64,000 nt of DNA, taken from positions 61,227,779-61,291,778 of the forward strand of contig NC_052359.1 of the NCBI RefSeq assembly GCF_009727055.1, given 5' to 3'. The position numbers and the translations under genes are program-made. How positions within the stretch are numbered: position 1 is the first letter of the stretch; the number at the start of each line of letters is the position of its first letter. The DNA comes from Benincasa hispida. Taxonomy: Eukaryota; Streptophyta; Magnoliopsida; Cucurbitales; Cucurbitaceae. The notes below the pieces were generated by a model. That model was not told where the DNA came from. It saw nothing but the letters and a program-made list of their open reading frames with translations, and ran no database searches. Of this stretch, positions 36,913 through 49,830 are shown one piece after another.

Positions 36913-38689
36913 CGGCATATTTCTTTTTGTCCTTAAATTGTTTTGAAATACTTTATATACATCTATTATAAATATTTCACTAAATGAATAAATTTCATGT
37001 ATTAATTTAGTCTATGAATTAAATATTCTTTTAAAATTTATGGATCTAATTGACACAAAACGAAAATTTTAGAACTTCATTGTTATAAAATTCAAAGTAC
37101 ATCTTATAGATAAATCATTTTTTAAATCAATTTATAAAAAAATCGATTAAATACAAAGGTAAAATTAATCTTGAAATTTATTAGACACTTTTAAAAATTT
37201 AGAAATAAATAAACACAAATTTCAAAGTTTAGAGTCGGTAAAGATTTAGTTTCAGAGTCTGGTTAAACGACCAATTTTAAAAAATTAATTTTATGGTATC
37301 TTGGTAAGAATATTTTGTCGAAGAGTTATTTCCCTTTTTCTTTTTAAATTTTTTTAAATCATCATTTATAAAGTTTTCAACTAAAATAATTCTTTTAAGA
37401 ATGTACCATTAATTGAAAATGTACAATCCAAAACAACAATTAATTGTTAGATAAGTATGCTTACCAAATTTAAATCTAGTTTAATGAATTAAGTCATTAT
37501 TACATATGTTCCAAGAATTAAATGTTCAACCTCAAGAATAAATTAGTATATTTTAGTATCTTTTCAAATTATGTCTTATAAAATTCATGAAATCATTACA
37601 TTTTAACATTTTGATTTTGATTTTATTTTTGATTTCCATAAAATAATGTATTTTAATGACGTTACTAGGCAAATTAATAATGCATCAATTATATGTGATA
37701 TTAATTACTGCAATAAATTTTAGGCCGTTCACTTCACATGTAAACCACTCCAAAGTCTCTAATAATATATATTTTTTTAGAAAAAAAGTCAATTAACAAT
37801 TAAATATTTGTGTTAAAATAAGATATAATATGCACACTTTAAGGTTTTAATCTCCAATCTCAATTGAAAAGAAAATTCTTACTTAATTTAATGGTTCATT
37901 TTAATTTTAAAACTTTTATTATAATTAAATTAAATAAGAAAAGAAATATCCACAATATGTGGAGAGAAAATTTTGAGTATGGAACTTATTTTTTAATAGT
38001 GGCTTTTTTAAGAAGTGATATTTTAGGTTTGGTTAGTACAATATAACCTCTTAATAGTCATTTTGGCAAGTGATAGAGCATTGTGGCCATTTTAAAAAAA
38101 AAAACCATAAGAAAAACTCTTTGATAAACTTTGGAATTTTTTTCTTTTTCTTTTTTAAATTGAAAGAGCATTTGGTACTTTTCTATGGGTAATACTTGAG
38201 ATGCACCTATTTCATGCATCTCTTATCATCACTCACATAGAAAAATAATTAAAATATTTTATAAAAAAAATAAGAAAAATTGATCACATCACAAATTATG
38301 ATTTAACAACAGAGTGGAATATATAAAAATAGGTACTACCTGTCTTCATAAATAATTTAATGATATATCAAATAATAAACTGAAGTAATAGGTACGTATC
38401 ATGGTACTAAGATTTTTTTTTGGATTGGTATCCACAATCAATTTTACTAGATAAAAATACAGAAACAGTTGCGATTCTAACAAATTCATAATCAATTTCA
38501 TTGGCAAATCTAGCTATTTTTGTTGATTAAACTGTCCAATTAATTGTTAACTTTTATAGCTTCAACCGCCTCCATTATATACAATCAGACTTCTTGAATT
38601 GAGAAAAATGAAAAATCACTTTTTAAAATATATATTGAAATATTTTCAAAAATAGAAAAATAAGAAAAACTAGTTAAAGTAAAATTTAT

Positions 38690-38870
38690 TTTTTATAGAA
38701 GCTGAGGCTGATACAAGTCTGTCTATCAATAATAGAAACTAATAAAAGTGTATCATTGATACTATGTGATAGATGTTGATAGATAGATGTCTATCATTAT
38801 TTTTTTTTTTTGTTATTTCTAAAAATAGTTTGCCATCTTTTATATGTGAAAATTTTTCTCTATATATATA
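38690..38870. repeat. GATAGA-type repeat, second cluster
   Basis: GTCTGTCTATCAATAATAG, GTGATAGATGTTGATAG and ATGTCTATCATT words, flanked by AAATAGAAAAATAAG and AAAATAGTTTGCCATC. Related to 33330-33440. Confidence 0.6.
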
Positions 38871-38945
38871 TATATAATGCTTTGATTTCATCTCTACTAT
38901 TCATAAATAATAATTTATTTAAAAAAAAAAATAGTTGAGTTAATT

Positions 38946-39240
38946 GTTTAGGTTTGTAACTATTTGGTTTTTAGTTTTTTTTTTTTTTAAAAAAAACAAG
39001 CCTATAAATATTCATTCCACCCTTAAATATCTTGATTTGTTATCTATTTTTGTACGAATATTCTCAAATTTGTTTTTAAAAACCAAGTCGAAACTTGAAA
39101 ACAAAAATAATAAGATTTTTGTTTTTGAAATTTGATGAAGGATTCACTCTTGTACTTAGGAAAGTTATAAATCATTCTAAGAAATTAAGAGTAATGACTC
39201 AATCTTCAAAAACAAAAAACAAAAAGGTGATCAAACGAGA
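38946..39240. mobile_element. MITE, TTTGGTAACTATTTGG family
   Basis: The left end GTAACTATTTGGTTTTTAG and the right end CAAAAACAAAAAACAAAAAG then GTGATCAAACGAGA form an imperfect long inverted repeat. The interior GATTTGTTATCTATTTTT and AACCAAGTCGAAACTTGAAA are shared with 42440-42730. Confidence 0.7.
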
Positions 39241-40384
39241 TTGGTATAGTAGAAGATGTTGGTTCTAAAAATATTATCAAAATTGGTTCTTCAAAGTATA
39301 TTATCTGAATTTTTCCCTCATAGAATACCATTTCTTTTTTATATTACAAAAACTTTTGTCTTTAATCCTTCAAAATCAAATTAATATTTGATTTTAACCA
39401 TCAAAACCGATTTTGAACTATTAGAAACACATTTCATAAGTGATTCATAAGAATCACAAAAATAATTTTAACTATTTCAAAACCAATTAGTCTCAAACAT
39501 ATAAAAAAGTGAGCAAGACAACTGATTGAGTTTCAAATTACTGGTATATATCTTGCATTCAAATATTACATAAGAATTGAATGCAGTATAAAATAATCTT
39601 AGCTCTACATGAATATATTCCAAGACTCGAAGAGACGTGCTGAGTCGAGATGGGATGTCTAGAGTTCATATGTCTGGGTATCTGATACAGTTTTTTGAAC
39701 TCTAAATAATATGTTTTTATGATTACTATTTTGTTTTGAAACTTTTTTATTCAATAATTCTACTATCTTTGTTTGAATAAAATATGGATTGTAATTTTTT
39801 TCTTTTAATTTTTAGAACGGTTCTTTCTTTCTTTTTTGGGCATTGAAAAACAATTAACCCATTATATTTCTTATAGAAATATGGTCAAATAAAATGAGAA
39901 ACTAAAACAAAACCAAAACTTTCTAGTCAATTTTTTTCCATGAATTTCATTATATCTTCTTCTTTCTATTGTTGTTCTATATTTTTACTCTGACATATAT
40001 TTTTTTAATTAAATCTCTCCCATCATCGTAACAACCAATGAAATGTCACCACATTTTTTCAACAGTTTCACTCTCATTTCCTCTAAATTTAGAGGATCAT
40101 CAGATAATAAATTTCTATTTTTCACTAATTCTTGCTAGAAAATGTTCTAGGAAAAAAATTTCATTTTATGGTTGTTTTTTTGTGTTTTATATTACATACT
40201 TTTCAACTACATACATATTTTTAGTCTAAATATTCTTAACACCCATTTGATATGTGAATTCATTACGTATAAACATTGCACTTAATGTAGACAAAATAAT
40301 ATTTCTTATATAATCAACAAAATAATATTTCTTATATAATCAACAACCCTACAACATACTTTAACAGTCATTAGTCTTATAGTA
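39241..40384. other. intergenic, no gene seen
   Basis: AT-rich. A short exact tandem duplication (ATAATATTTCTTATATAATC twice, 40288-40341) is the only distinct structure. Confidence 0.5.
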
Positions 40385-41110
40385 GTCAGAAGTGGTTGTT
40401 GAAGTTGATTATCGAAGATGATTTTTGTTGAAGTTTGTAGACGGAGATGGTTGTCAGAACTTGAAGTTGGTCACATAAAGGTGCATTGGATTTGGTTGTC
40501 GAAGTTTTGTCATCGAAGGTGGTTTTCGAATCCTAGAGTTGGTCGGGTGAAAGTGTTCATTGAAATTGATCATCGAATATGATTTTTGCTAGAAATTGTA
40601 GTCGGAGGTGACTGTATGAGTCCAAAGTTAGTCACATGAAGATGGAATTTGAGTTGGTTGTCGGAGTTTGTTGTCGAAGGTGGTTATTGAAACCTTGGGT
40701 TGATCGTCAGAGTTGCTCACTCAAAGATGATCATTGAAGGTGATTTTCATCGGAGGTAGTTGTCGAAGTCTACGAAGATGGTTGTCAGAGTTGGTCATCG
40801 AAGTTCTTTGTTGGAGCCAATTAGTCGTTGGAGTTAGGTCACCAGAGGTGGTCGTCGGAGTTGGTAGCAAAGGTGGTCATCAGAGTTGGGTCACCGAAGG
40901 TGGTTGTCGTTGGTCGTCGGAGCTGTCATCGGAGGTGATTGTTGGAGTCCGAATTTTATCATCAGAATTGTCATTGGAGGTGGTTGTCGGAGCCCGGAGT
41001 TGGTCGTCGGAGTTTCCATCCTAGTTGGTTGTCGAAGTTCGGAGTTGGCCGCCGGAGTTGTCATCACAGATGGTTGTTGGAGCTCAAAGTTAGTTCTCGG
41101 AGTGTGACAG
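40385..41110 (+). repeat. GT-rich degenerate minisatellite
   Basis: Over 700 bp of irregular units such as GTTGGTCGTCGGAGTT, GAAGGTGGTTGTCG and GTCATCGGAGGTG. The strand is rich in G and T and poor in C. The three overlapping ORFs (SELVIEVL..., VVGVRS...) are produced by the repeat. It is followed by a transposon-end-like segment (41160-41280). Confidence 0.8.
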
Positions 41111-41159
41111 TGATTATGGGTAGAGTCATTGAAAACATGGGAAGAAGGAAGAGTTGGGG

Positions 41160-41307
41160 TGAGTGGTAATATATACTAGCTCAACTCCACCAACCTTTAA
41201 AGTTGGTGGGCCAAACAATGAGTTGATATATTATATTAACTCAATTCAATTCATGCTGGTGAGCCAAACACCCCTTAAGTTTTTTTTTTTTTTTTTTTTT
41301 TTTTTTT
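41160..41307. mobile_element. possible DNA-transposon end plus poly-T
   Basis: The segment ends GGTGAGCCAAACACCCCTT, read on the minus strand as AAGGGGTGTTTGGCTCACC, a form common at ends of hAT- or Harbinger-type non-autonomous elements. The related word GGTGGGCCAAACAATGAG lies 60 bp inside. A T run follows at about 41281-41307. I could not find the matching left end, so the element may include the minisatellite or be truncated. Confidence 0.4.
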
Positions 41308-41865
41308 GTGAAGACACTTATTTCTATAAATTGAATGACTGGTTAAGTTTGTGTCTAATTGTTTCGAAAACTTTTAAAAAGAATGTCTAATAAAATTTTC
41401 AAATAATGTTAAGCTTATGAAACTTTTAATTTTGTATTTAATAAATTTGTGACATATTTATAAATTTTAAGACTTAACTGATGTGTTAAATATAAAATTA
41501 AATTTTGTCTCATAAGAGCATAAACTTTTAAGTAGGTCATCAATGACCAATCAGACATAAAATTGAAAAGTTATGAAATATGTTAGATACACAAAATTGG
41601 ACTTATTAAGCATATTATTGTTAAAAGTTTAGAGACCAAATGGACATAAATTTAAAAGTTTAAGAACCTAATTAAACACAAAGTTCAAAGAGATCACAAA
41701 ATAGATATAAATATGAAATTAAGTTCAATTAACTATAAACTTGTAATTTAATGAGTATTCAATCATCTTCTTTAAATACACTTGGCATAATAATTATTCA
41801 ATTGTTCTTTATTTTTTCTGGTTTTTTATTTTGATTCCTCATTCACAAATTCTTCAAATTACCAA

Positions 41866-41965
41866 CATGAGCGTAGTTCAATTGGCATAATAATTATACT
41901 ATCGACCTCGAGGTCAGAGGTTCGATTTTCCCACCCCACACTTTAACTACAATACCTTTAGGAAA
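41866..41965 (+). mobile_element. tRNA-derived SINE
   Basis: GCGTAGTTCAATTGGCATAA (A box) and GAGGTTCGATTTTCCCACC (B box) are spaced as in a tRNA head, followed by CTTTAACTACAATACC and an A-rich tail. Similar heads occur at 21457, 28205, 50489, 53434 and 58395. Confidence 0.65.
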
Positions 41966-42439
41966 AAAATACCTTCAAACCCTAATTTTAAACCAGAAAA
42001 AAAAAAAAAGTTAATTCATTGGTCAATTTTTTTAGTCATTTTCATGTGTTTGCCTTTATCATATTCACATTCACATTATTGTATTAAATGTGATTAGATA
42101 GACTAGTTCAAAGCAATTTTTTTAATCCTTATAATCTTGTTATTGATTCAATGGGAAGCTTTAATTTATATCATTTTTTAAAAATCCAAAATTAAAAAGA
42201 GTCCACTGAAAAAATGGCTAGAATGTTCAGAATCCATATGCCATTTGTCAACTTACTTGACAAATTGCTCAAACATAATTATCCAATTTCTTCAACTTTC
42301 TCCATGAACTCCTTAAAAAAATCAATTAAGAATCATTTGTTTGTTATGCAATAATGACAAGAGAGGGATGGAACCTTAGAAGTCCATACCACAACTAAAA
42401 TTTGGATATTGACCACTTAAAAATCAGTATGAATTAATT

Positions 42440-42730
42440 TAGGTTGTATTTGGTTTTTGGTCTTTTGCTTTTTAAAATTAAATTTATACACGTTACTTCC
42501 ACCGTAAATGTCTTCCTTTGTTATCTATTTTTAATAATGATTTAAAAAACCAAGCCAAACTTTGAAAATTGAAAAATGGCTTTTAAAAACTTGTTTTTGT
42601 TTTTGAAATTTGACTAAGAATTCAATCATTGTATTTCAGAAAATAAAAATTATTGTAAGAAATGAGAAATAAATGGACTTAATTTTCAAAAACAAAAAAC
42701 AAAAAACAAAATGGTTACCAAACAAGACTT
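42440..42730. mobile_element. MITE, TTTGGTAACTATTTGG family
   Basis: The left end GTTGTATTTGGTTTTTGG is matched inversely by AACAAAATGGTTACCAAACA at the right. The interior TGTTATCTATTTTTAATAAT and AACCAAGCCAAACTTTG mark the family. A second, partial copy follows head to tail at 42733-43005. Confidence 0.75.
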
Positions 42731-42732
42731 GA

Positions 42733-43005
42733 GTATTTAGTTTTTGTTTTTGAAAATTAAACTTATAAACATCACTTTTATTCACAAGTTTATGATTTGT
42801 TATCAATTTTTTATTAATGTTAAAAAAAATCAAGTTAAGTTTTGAAAACTAAAAATTATAATTTTAAAAACTTGTTTTTGTTTTTAGAATTTAAATAGGA
42901 ATTCAAGTGTTTCTTTAACAAATATGTAAATCATAATTGAAAGTTTGAGAGAAAATAGCTTAAATTTCAAAAATAGAAATTAAAACGAAATCATTATCAA
43001 GTGGG
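42733..43005. mobile_element. partial adjacent copy of the same MITE
   Basis: GTTTTTGTTTTTGAAAATTA, GATTTGTTATCAATTTTT and AATCAAGTTAAGTTTTG repeat the preceding element at lower identity. The right end is AAACGAAATCATTATCAAG. Confidence 0.6.
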
Positions 43006-46000
43006 CCTCATATCAATTTCTTTTAGCAGAATTGACCATATGACAAATTTTAAGGTTTGGTTTTGAAAAATGGCAAAATTAGTAAATAATAAGATTTATG
43101 GAAACTCATGTGACATGCACATGGCCGCAAATTTTCAAATCTCTGCTTTACCCTTGTCTGGTCCATAGTTTTTGTTATTGATTAAACTATAAATACATGG
43201 TAAGTGTAGAATCATAAACAATTATGTGATTCCATATATAAGGTCATTGCTGACTTAGTCCTCCACTTTCCCTTTAATCGATTCATTTGAAAAAAAAAAT
43301 AAAAATAATCGTCTTCCCGAAAATATCCTTCCTGATTTTCCTCACTTAGTTAACATTTCAATGCAAATTTTATTGTTAGTTTAGATCTATTTAACCATTC
43401 TTCGAATTAATTTCACTTGAACTAAATATTCATATTTTTCTAATAAATTTATATTTTAAATATCCAGATTTTCTAACAAATTTATATTTTAAATATCCAT
43501 ATATTATCAAATTTCATTTTATCAAATCACATTTTTTTTTTCAAATGTTTGAATTGTTTTTCATTATTTTATACGATTCTTAATAAATTAACCAAATATT
43601 TTTCCATATTTTTAAAGGTTTGAATTGTTTTATATATATTATTAGATTCAATTGTACATATTTTATATTTAGTCACTATTTTTATCTCATTTTATATTAT
43701 ATTATTATATTACCATTGTTAATGTTTTGACATACATTTTTGGTTATTTTAATTTCATTATCTAAAAATCATTTGTTTGTTATTGATGCATATATAAGAT
43801 TGAATTTACAATCTTTTTTCTTATTAATCTCAATTTTTTTTATCCTCATCTTTTGATTTTACCAAACGATTCTATTTATTGATCCATTGATTTTCCTATT
43901 TTCTTCTTCATTTATTCTTGTATGACGATTCAATCTTCACACTACAATAAATCGAAACTTGCACAACTGCGTTGGATTTATGATTTTTACGTGGTGGTTG
44001 ACTACTCTTTAATGTGTCTATGAGTTTTTCAAATACACTATATTTGAATAATGATTTAGTAGAAACATATCCTTCACTGCAACTTTTTGAGAACATTATT
44101 ATCAAATTTGGTTTATCTAACTTTTTAAAAATTGGTTTAGCTTTTTGTTACTCGATTTAGTTTTATCTAAATCTTTTTTCATTTATTTAAACATGTTATT
44201 ATCATATTCAAAATGTAATATGAAGCTAAAAGTATGTCTAGTTTGTCTTTGGTGAGCTCTGGAAATTAACTAAATATATTTTCACATATAGTGTAATTGT
44301 AACATAAAGTTATAAGATTAACTAATCTACATCTACACATACAATATAATTGTAATATGAAGTTATGCGATTTTAATCATTATTTTATGTGTTTCCTGAT
44401 TTAATCTAGAGATTCTTCCTGATTTTTCTTCAACAACATCCATTTGAATCCATCTCTTGTTATTAGATTTCATTTCATTTTATTCTTTTTTTATTTGTTT
44501 ATACGTTTTGTTAGCATATTCATCTTTTTTTTTTTTTTGTTTATATTATTGTTATTTATATAGTGTGTACTTTTTAAAATGTATACCAATATATCATTGG
44601 TATATAATATACCTATTTATTATTTTAACAAGATTTATTCTCTATCGTTTCATTAAAAAAAAAAAAAAAAAACCCTCATTTCCAAGTTCCAATATATTTA
44701 TAATTTTTTTGTGGAAAATAGAAAAATCTAAGGGCTCTCCTCCTTACATATTTATAAATATATATATATATTTCATATTTTCAATGAGCATGTAGCCATA
44801 ATATCTCCACAACCTCTCATTTAAAATGGATGTCAGCACACCCTCCTTGGCATCTTGAATCTCTTCCTTTAGAACCTTTCATTCTTTCTTCTTTCATCAT
44901 CACCATTTATGCTACATTTCGGTTTGCATGACTCTCAAGTCTTCTTTTGATCATCACCAACTGGTTAGCCACATGCCACACCTATTATCATTGGACTGCC
45001 GGCACACCATCATGGTCGTCCATCGAAGAAACAGTCGCCAATTGGTTATCAGTGAGGACCATATTGACTAGTTTTTAGATTTTGGAACCCTAAGATTTTG
45101 GCCATGTTATTTATTGTTTAGCTAGCTTTTGGTTGAGATTGTAATTTTTTTTGCTTCTAGAATGTTTAGATAGAGTGTCTTTGTGGTTTTCCATTTTTTT
45201 TAAGCATTATCTATTTGTACTCATTTTGTTAATCTTTAGGGTAGATTGGTCTTTTATTAATTAGTATTTTTTATTATTTAAATTCATTTTGCTATTTTTA
45301 TAATTTTGAAACCTTTTTACCATTTTTTTAAAGGAAACTTTAAAATTTGTTATTTCTCTTGTCAGCCCTTTTTTTAATTACAAATAATTAATTATTTAAT
45401 ATGACATACTTTATTAAACTCATCAATAAATTTAGGCTAAAAGACTACTTTGTTTCTTATATTTTGGGACTTTTCAAATTTTGACTTTGAAATTTTAAAT
45501 GTGAGTTATCGTGCTTTATATAAATCTTAAATTTAGTCATTCAATATTAATATCTATTTAAATTGGTTAAATAATATCAATAATTTTCATGAAAGAAAAT
45601 ACACTATATGCATATGATTCCAAATTTTATAGTGAAATGGCTCATAGATAATAATTTTTTTTTTTAAACCAACGAATAAAAATAAAGCGATAGAAACTAA
45701 GTTTAAGATTTATTGAAATATACCTGAACTAAAATTAAACGAGTCTTAAAGTAGATGAACCAAAATAGAATTAACAATAAATTTAATTCAACTTTGGGTT
45801 TACAAATAGAAAATAAAATATAAATTTCAATTTCAATTTCATTTTGCAAATCTGGCTCTTGTATATTTATAGAGTCATTTTTTAGAATGGTACTTATTCA
45901 ATTCTCCAATTAGATATTGGGTACATTTTGCTGGTAGACCAAATTTATTGCAAGTGTAAGTAAATTCATTCAATATCTTTTATTATCAACATCATGTCTT

Positions 46001-46285
46001 TATGCATACAAGTATTAAAAGAGGTGAAAAAATTTAATGACATTTTTTTTCTAAAAAAAAAAAGAGAAAAAAAATGGTCGTTTCCAACAAAAAAAAAAAA
46101 AGGTATACAAAAAAGGATAAATGTATTTAATACGAGAGAATATAAGGTGTAAAAATAGGATTTTTTTATAAAAGTAATTTGATGGTATAAAATTGATTAA
46201 ATCTATTAATTAATATATATTTTTTTCAATAGCTAGTATAATATATTGAGTAGTTTACTTTTAGTCGCTAACACACTTCCAAAAT
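43006..46285. other. intergenic, no gene seen
   Basis: AT-rich with T and A homopolymers (44528-44539, 44654-44672). The ORF at 44457-44795 is a low-complexity Phe/Ile/Tyr run and not credible. A less AT-rich patch at 44830-45070 shows no recognisable protein. Confidence 0.5.
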
Positions 46286-46513
46286 AATGGTTAAATTACA
46301 AGTTTAGTCTACAAATTTTAGATTTTGTATATATTTAATCACTAAATATTTAAAAGTGTCAGATGGATAGTTAAATTTTCAAATTTGTTTTTAATAAGTC
46401 TCTAAACTTTTAATTTTGTGCTAATATATTAATGAATATTAAAAAATTCAAAAGTTCAAGAACCAAATAGATATAAATTTTAAAGTTCATGAACTAAATT
46501 TATAATTAAACCT
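46286..46513. mobile_element. MITE, GGTTAAATTACAA family
   Basis: GGTTAAATTACAAGTTTAGT at the left faces GAACTAAATTTATAATTAAACC at the right as an imperfect 20-bp inverted repeat. The interior alternates AAGTTCA and AATAGATATAAATTTT-like words. Related ends are at 30853-31064, 51165-51180 and 53568-53943. Confidence 0.7.
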
Positions 46514-47196
46514 TTTATTAACTATAACTAATACAATCAATATTCACACATGGACTAATTTTGTAATTATTTTGGCATGATATTGCCTATCTTGCATTAT
46601 TCTTCACTTCTAACCAAATAAATTTTTTGTTTTAGTAAAGGTTAGACAAGTCAATTTCAGAAACAACTTGCTAACAACCCAACTTCGTTATGTCATCAAA
46701 ATATGAAGATCGGATGAACATCATATAGTACGATTTGAAATTTTTTTTTTTTTATAAGTCGGAGAGCAAAGCTTTCAATCATAAATGTGAGTCTATTTGG
46801 TTAAGACATGAACCACTCAAAACTTTGGGCAATGGGTACTATACAAAACAAAGTCATATGGTCCTACATTAAGTTTTACTTTATTATTATTATTTTTTTG
46901 GGTCCTCTCTTTTTGTTCTTTCACTGATTAAAGCTGGAAATGGTAAGATTGGGCACATAATATGTTGTCAATCATTTAATGTGATTTGTTGCCATGAAAG
47001 TGAAGTCATTGTCCCTATTGTTATGTGAATCTACAACAAAGAAGTAAATATATGTGGCCATCTCCTATTGCTATGCTATTTTATCCCTTACCTTGCTTGT
47101 GATATTATTTTGGTAGGGAAAGTTTCAATTAATTATGATTTGCTTTGACTTGACCTGAGTTTATTGGGGTTATTTTTCTTTTTTCTTTTTTATATA
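46514..47196. other. intergenic, no gene seen
   Basis: Mixed AT-rich sequence up to the CACTA element, with T runs and no coding signal. Confidence 0.5.
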
Positions 47197-47889
47197 CACT
47201 ACAAGAAATCTAATTTCTCCCGACGTCACAATTCGTCAGGAAAGTATGAAAAACACGTCAGGAGAGCCTCTCCCGACGAATAAAGGGTCGTCGGGAGTTT
47301 GATCGGGAGAAACCCGTCGGGAGAGGAACTCCCAACGCACTTTAAAACGGCGTCGGGAGTTAGTCGGGGAACTCTCGATACACGTATAGGGCGTCAGGAG
47401 TTCCCCGACTAACTCCTGAACTCCCGACGGTTGTTCTATGGGTCCGGAGTTCCAGAACTCTTGACGGTTTTATTTAATACGTCGGGAGTTACAAGAACTC
47501 CCGACGCAGTAATATATGCGTGGGGAGTTCATTAATTAGTTGAAAATTGTCTATCGAATATTTTTAATCTATCGTTTGTAATTTTTTAAAATTTGATCTG
47601 AATAACCTGTAAAACATAATAAACCAAATAAAGATTCATATAATTAAACAACGAAAATGAAGTCCATATTATAACAAGTAAATAAAAAATTACAATATTC
47701 AAACAAAGTCGATACTAGAAGTTCATAAACATTCATATCACAAATACATAAAAGAAATAAAATCAAAACAACATCTAGAACACGTCGGAACACAACATCT
47801 TCAACAATTGTCCTAGCTCATCTCCGAACAGCATTCTACAATAAAACAAAAACATTCAAATGTTATATCGGTAAACATCCACAACACGT

Positions 47890-48590
47890 TCAAACTTCAA
47901 TAAGGGTGGTAATGAAACTCTACCCACCACCCATGACAAACATGTAACCTCCTGAATATCAAAAACACATAAAAAGAGTAAACAATGACCAACACACATA
48001 AAACTCAAACTTTGTTCCCAAAATGGTTTAACTCAATCTCAACCCACCCCCCAACAACACATTAAACTTCGTAAACATTCATAAATACACAAGAAGTCTA
48101 AGTTCAAGGACAAAACGGGTGTAATGAAACTCTACCCACCCCCCACGACAAACATGGAACCTCCCGAATATCAAAAACACACAAAACGAGTAAACAATGA
48201 CCAACACACATAAAACTCAAACTTTGTCCCCAAAATGATTTAACTCAATCTCAGCCCACCCCCCAACAACACATTAAACTTCGTAAACATTCATAAATAC
48301 ACAAGAACTCCGAGTTCAAGGACAAGACGGGTGTAATGAAACTCTACCCACCCCTACAACAAACATGGAACCTCCTGAACATAAAAAGCACACAAAATGA
48401 GTAAACAAAGACCAACACACATAAAACTCAAATTTTATCCCCAAAATGAATTAACCCGATCTCAACCTCCCCCCCACCACAACATATTAAACTTCGTAAA
48501 CATTCATACATACACAAGAACTCTGAGTTCAAGGATAAGACGGGTGTAATGAAACTCTACCCACCCCCCACGATAAAACAACAAAAAACA
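47890..48590. repeat. 212-bp tandem repeat within CACTA
   Basis: GTAATGAAACTCTACCCACC recurs near 47909, 48122, 48333 and 48546, a period of 211-214. Each unit also has AACATGGAACCTCC, CAACACACATAAAACTCAAA and ACATTAAACTTCGTAAAC. About 3.2 copies lie downstream of the transposase genes on the minus strand. Confidence 0.9.
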
Positions 48591-48733
48591 CATCAAAATC
48601 CAGCTGTTTGGATACCATAACTGGAGGATAGCCAACAATTCTTTATCATAAAGCTACTTAAGACATAACTACTTTGCTACCATAACTACAGGATAGCAAC
48701 ATATTAGACAACTAAATAATGTAGTAATCATAC

Positions 48734-49830
48734 CTAATTTGATGGGTCTCCTCTTTGTGATCGTATCATGTCTTCAATCATTTTTTTCATTTCTTCCATT
48801 TGTCTTGCATGATTTTCTTTCATTTGTTTCTGAACGTCTTCAAGTTCCTTAATCCTCGACTGAGACTGTTGGAAATTGGCTCTCAATTCCTCCATTCCCG
48901 TCTCCGTTCCTTGAGTAGACGACGAGCTTGATGAGATGCTACCCCTTCTTGACTTAGACTTAGGACCCCAACCTAGGCCTTTTGAATATCCAGGTCATCT
49001 ACCCAAAATCGTCTCACAAATTTCATCCCCTATTAGTGGTTGAGAACCTTCTAGAGTGGGGCTAGATTGTAATTCCAACATTTAATGCTAGACATATTAA
49101 TTAAATGGGTAAGAACGAGCGACTAAAGTTAAAAATGAAAAACAACACGATAGTAAAGCAAAAAAATATTACATGTGCATTTTTAGCTGCCTTGTTCACA
49201 AACTTGCCTCCTTTAGAGTGTGTTTCCCTAAATAGGTCAACACGTCCTATTTCTCAATCTTCCTTTGCCTGCAACTCTGCCTGAATTTGTAGGAAAGTCT
49301 TTGATCCACCTACGTGGTTGAACGGTAATTTCTCTCTATTCTTCATGTTCGTTGCAGACATTTCCTACATTTCAACAACAAAAAAAAAATTCAATAGTGT
49401 GATGTATTAGTAAATGCAGCAAATGATACACACCCTAAATATTCTACCTGAAACGCTTCACTCTCGAAGCGGTAACACAAAAGTACCAATCTTCTGGCCT
49501 ATTTTTAAGCCAGCTGGGCAAGTTGGCACGTGCTTGCTGAGGATCTTCACATTTTCTATAATGTTTGTGCAAATCTGCTCTAAATTCTTTGAGGGAGTTT
49601 TGCATTTGATGTTCTATAAAACGATTAAGTCATTGACTAGATAGATCAAGTTCGAAATGAGGCTATAAAAGAATGAAGGAAGAATTAGCATAGATGATGT
49701 TCATGACTGTAAAAGAATAAACTTATAATTACTTACTAACAATTGACTCTTAGCCAATTCTATAAACTCGTTTGGAACCTCAGTAGAAGTACGACATCGT
49801 ACTGGAAATGCAGAGCTCACGGTGATTTAT
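48734..49830 (-). pseudogene. CACTA transposase, Transposase_24 (TNPA-like) remnant
   Basis: Read on the minus strand: SAFPVRCRTSTEVPNEFIEL (about 49745-49805), LHKHYRKCEDPQQARANLPS and DWYFCV (about 49460-49560), then GRVDLFRETHSKGGKFVNKA, MLELQSSPTLEGSQPLIGDE (about 49025-49085), and the coiled-coil-like C-terminus ARQMEEMKKMIEDMIRSQRG ending at a stop near 48734. This order is that of plant Ptta/En/Spm transposases. Several frame changes and stops separate the blocks. Confidence 0.85.

Noticed and set aside
40734..41169. Three overlapping ORFs rich in Val, Gly, Ser and Arg
   Set aside because: They are generated by the GT-rich minisatellite and have no domain.
44457..44795. 112-residue Phe/Tyr/Ile-rich ORF
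   Set aside because: AT-rich low complexity with homopolymers; no conserved motif.
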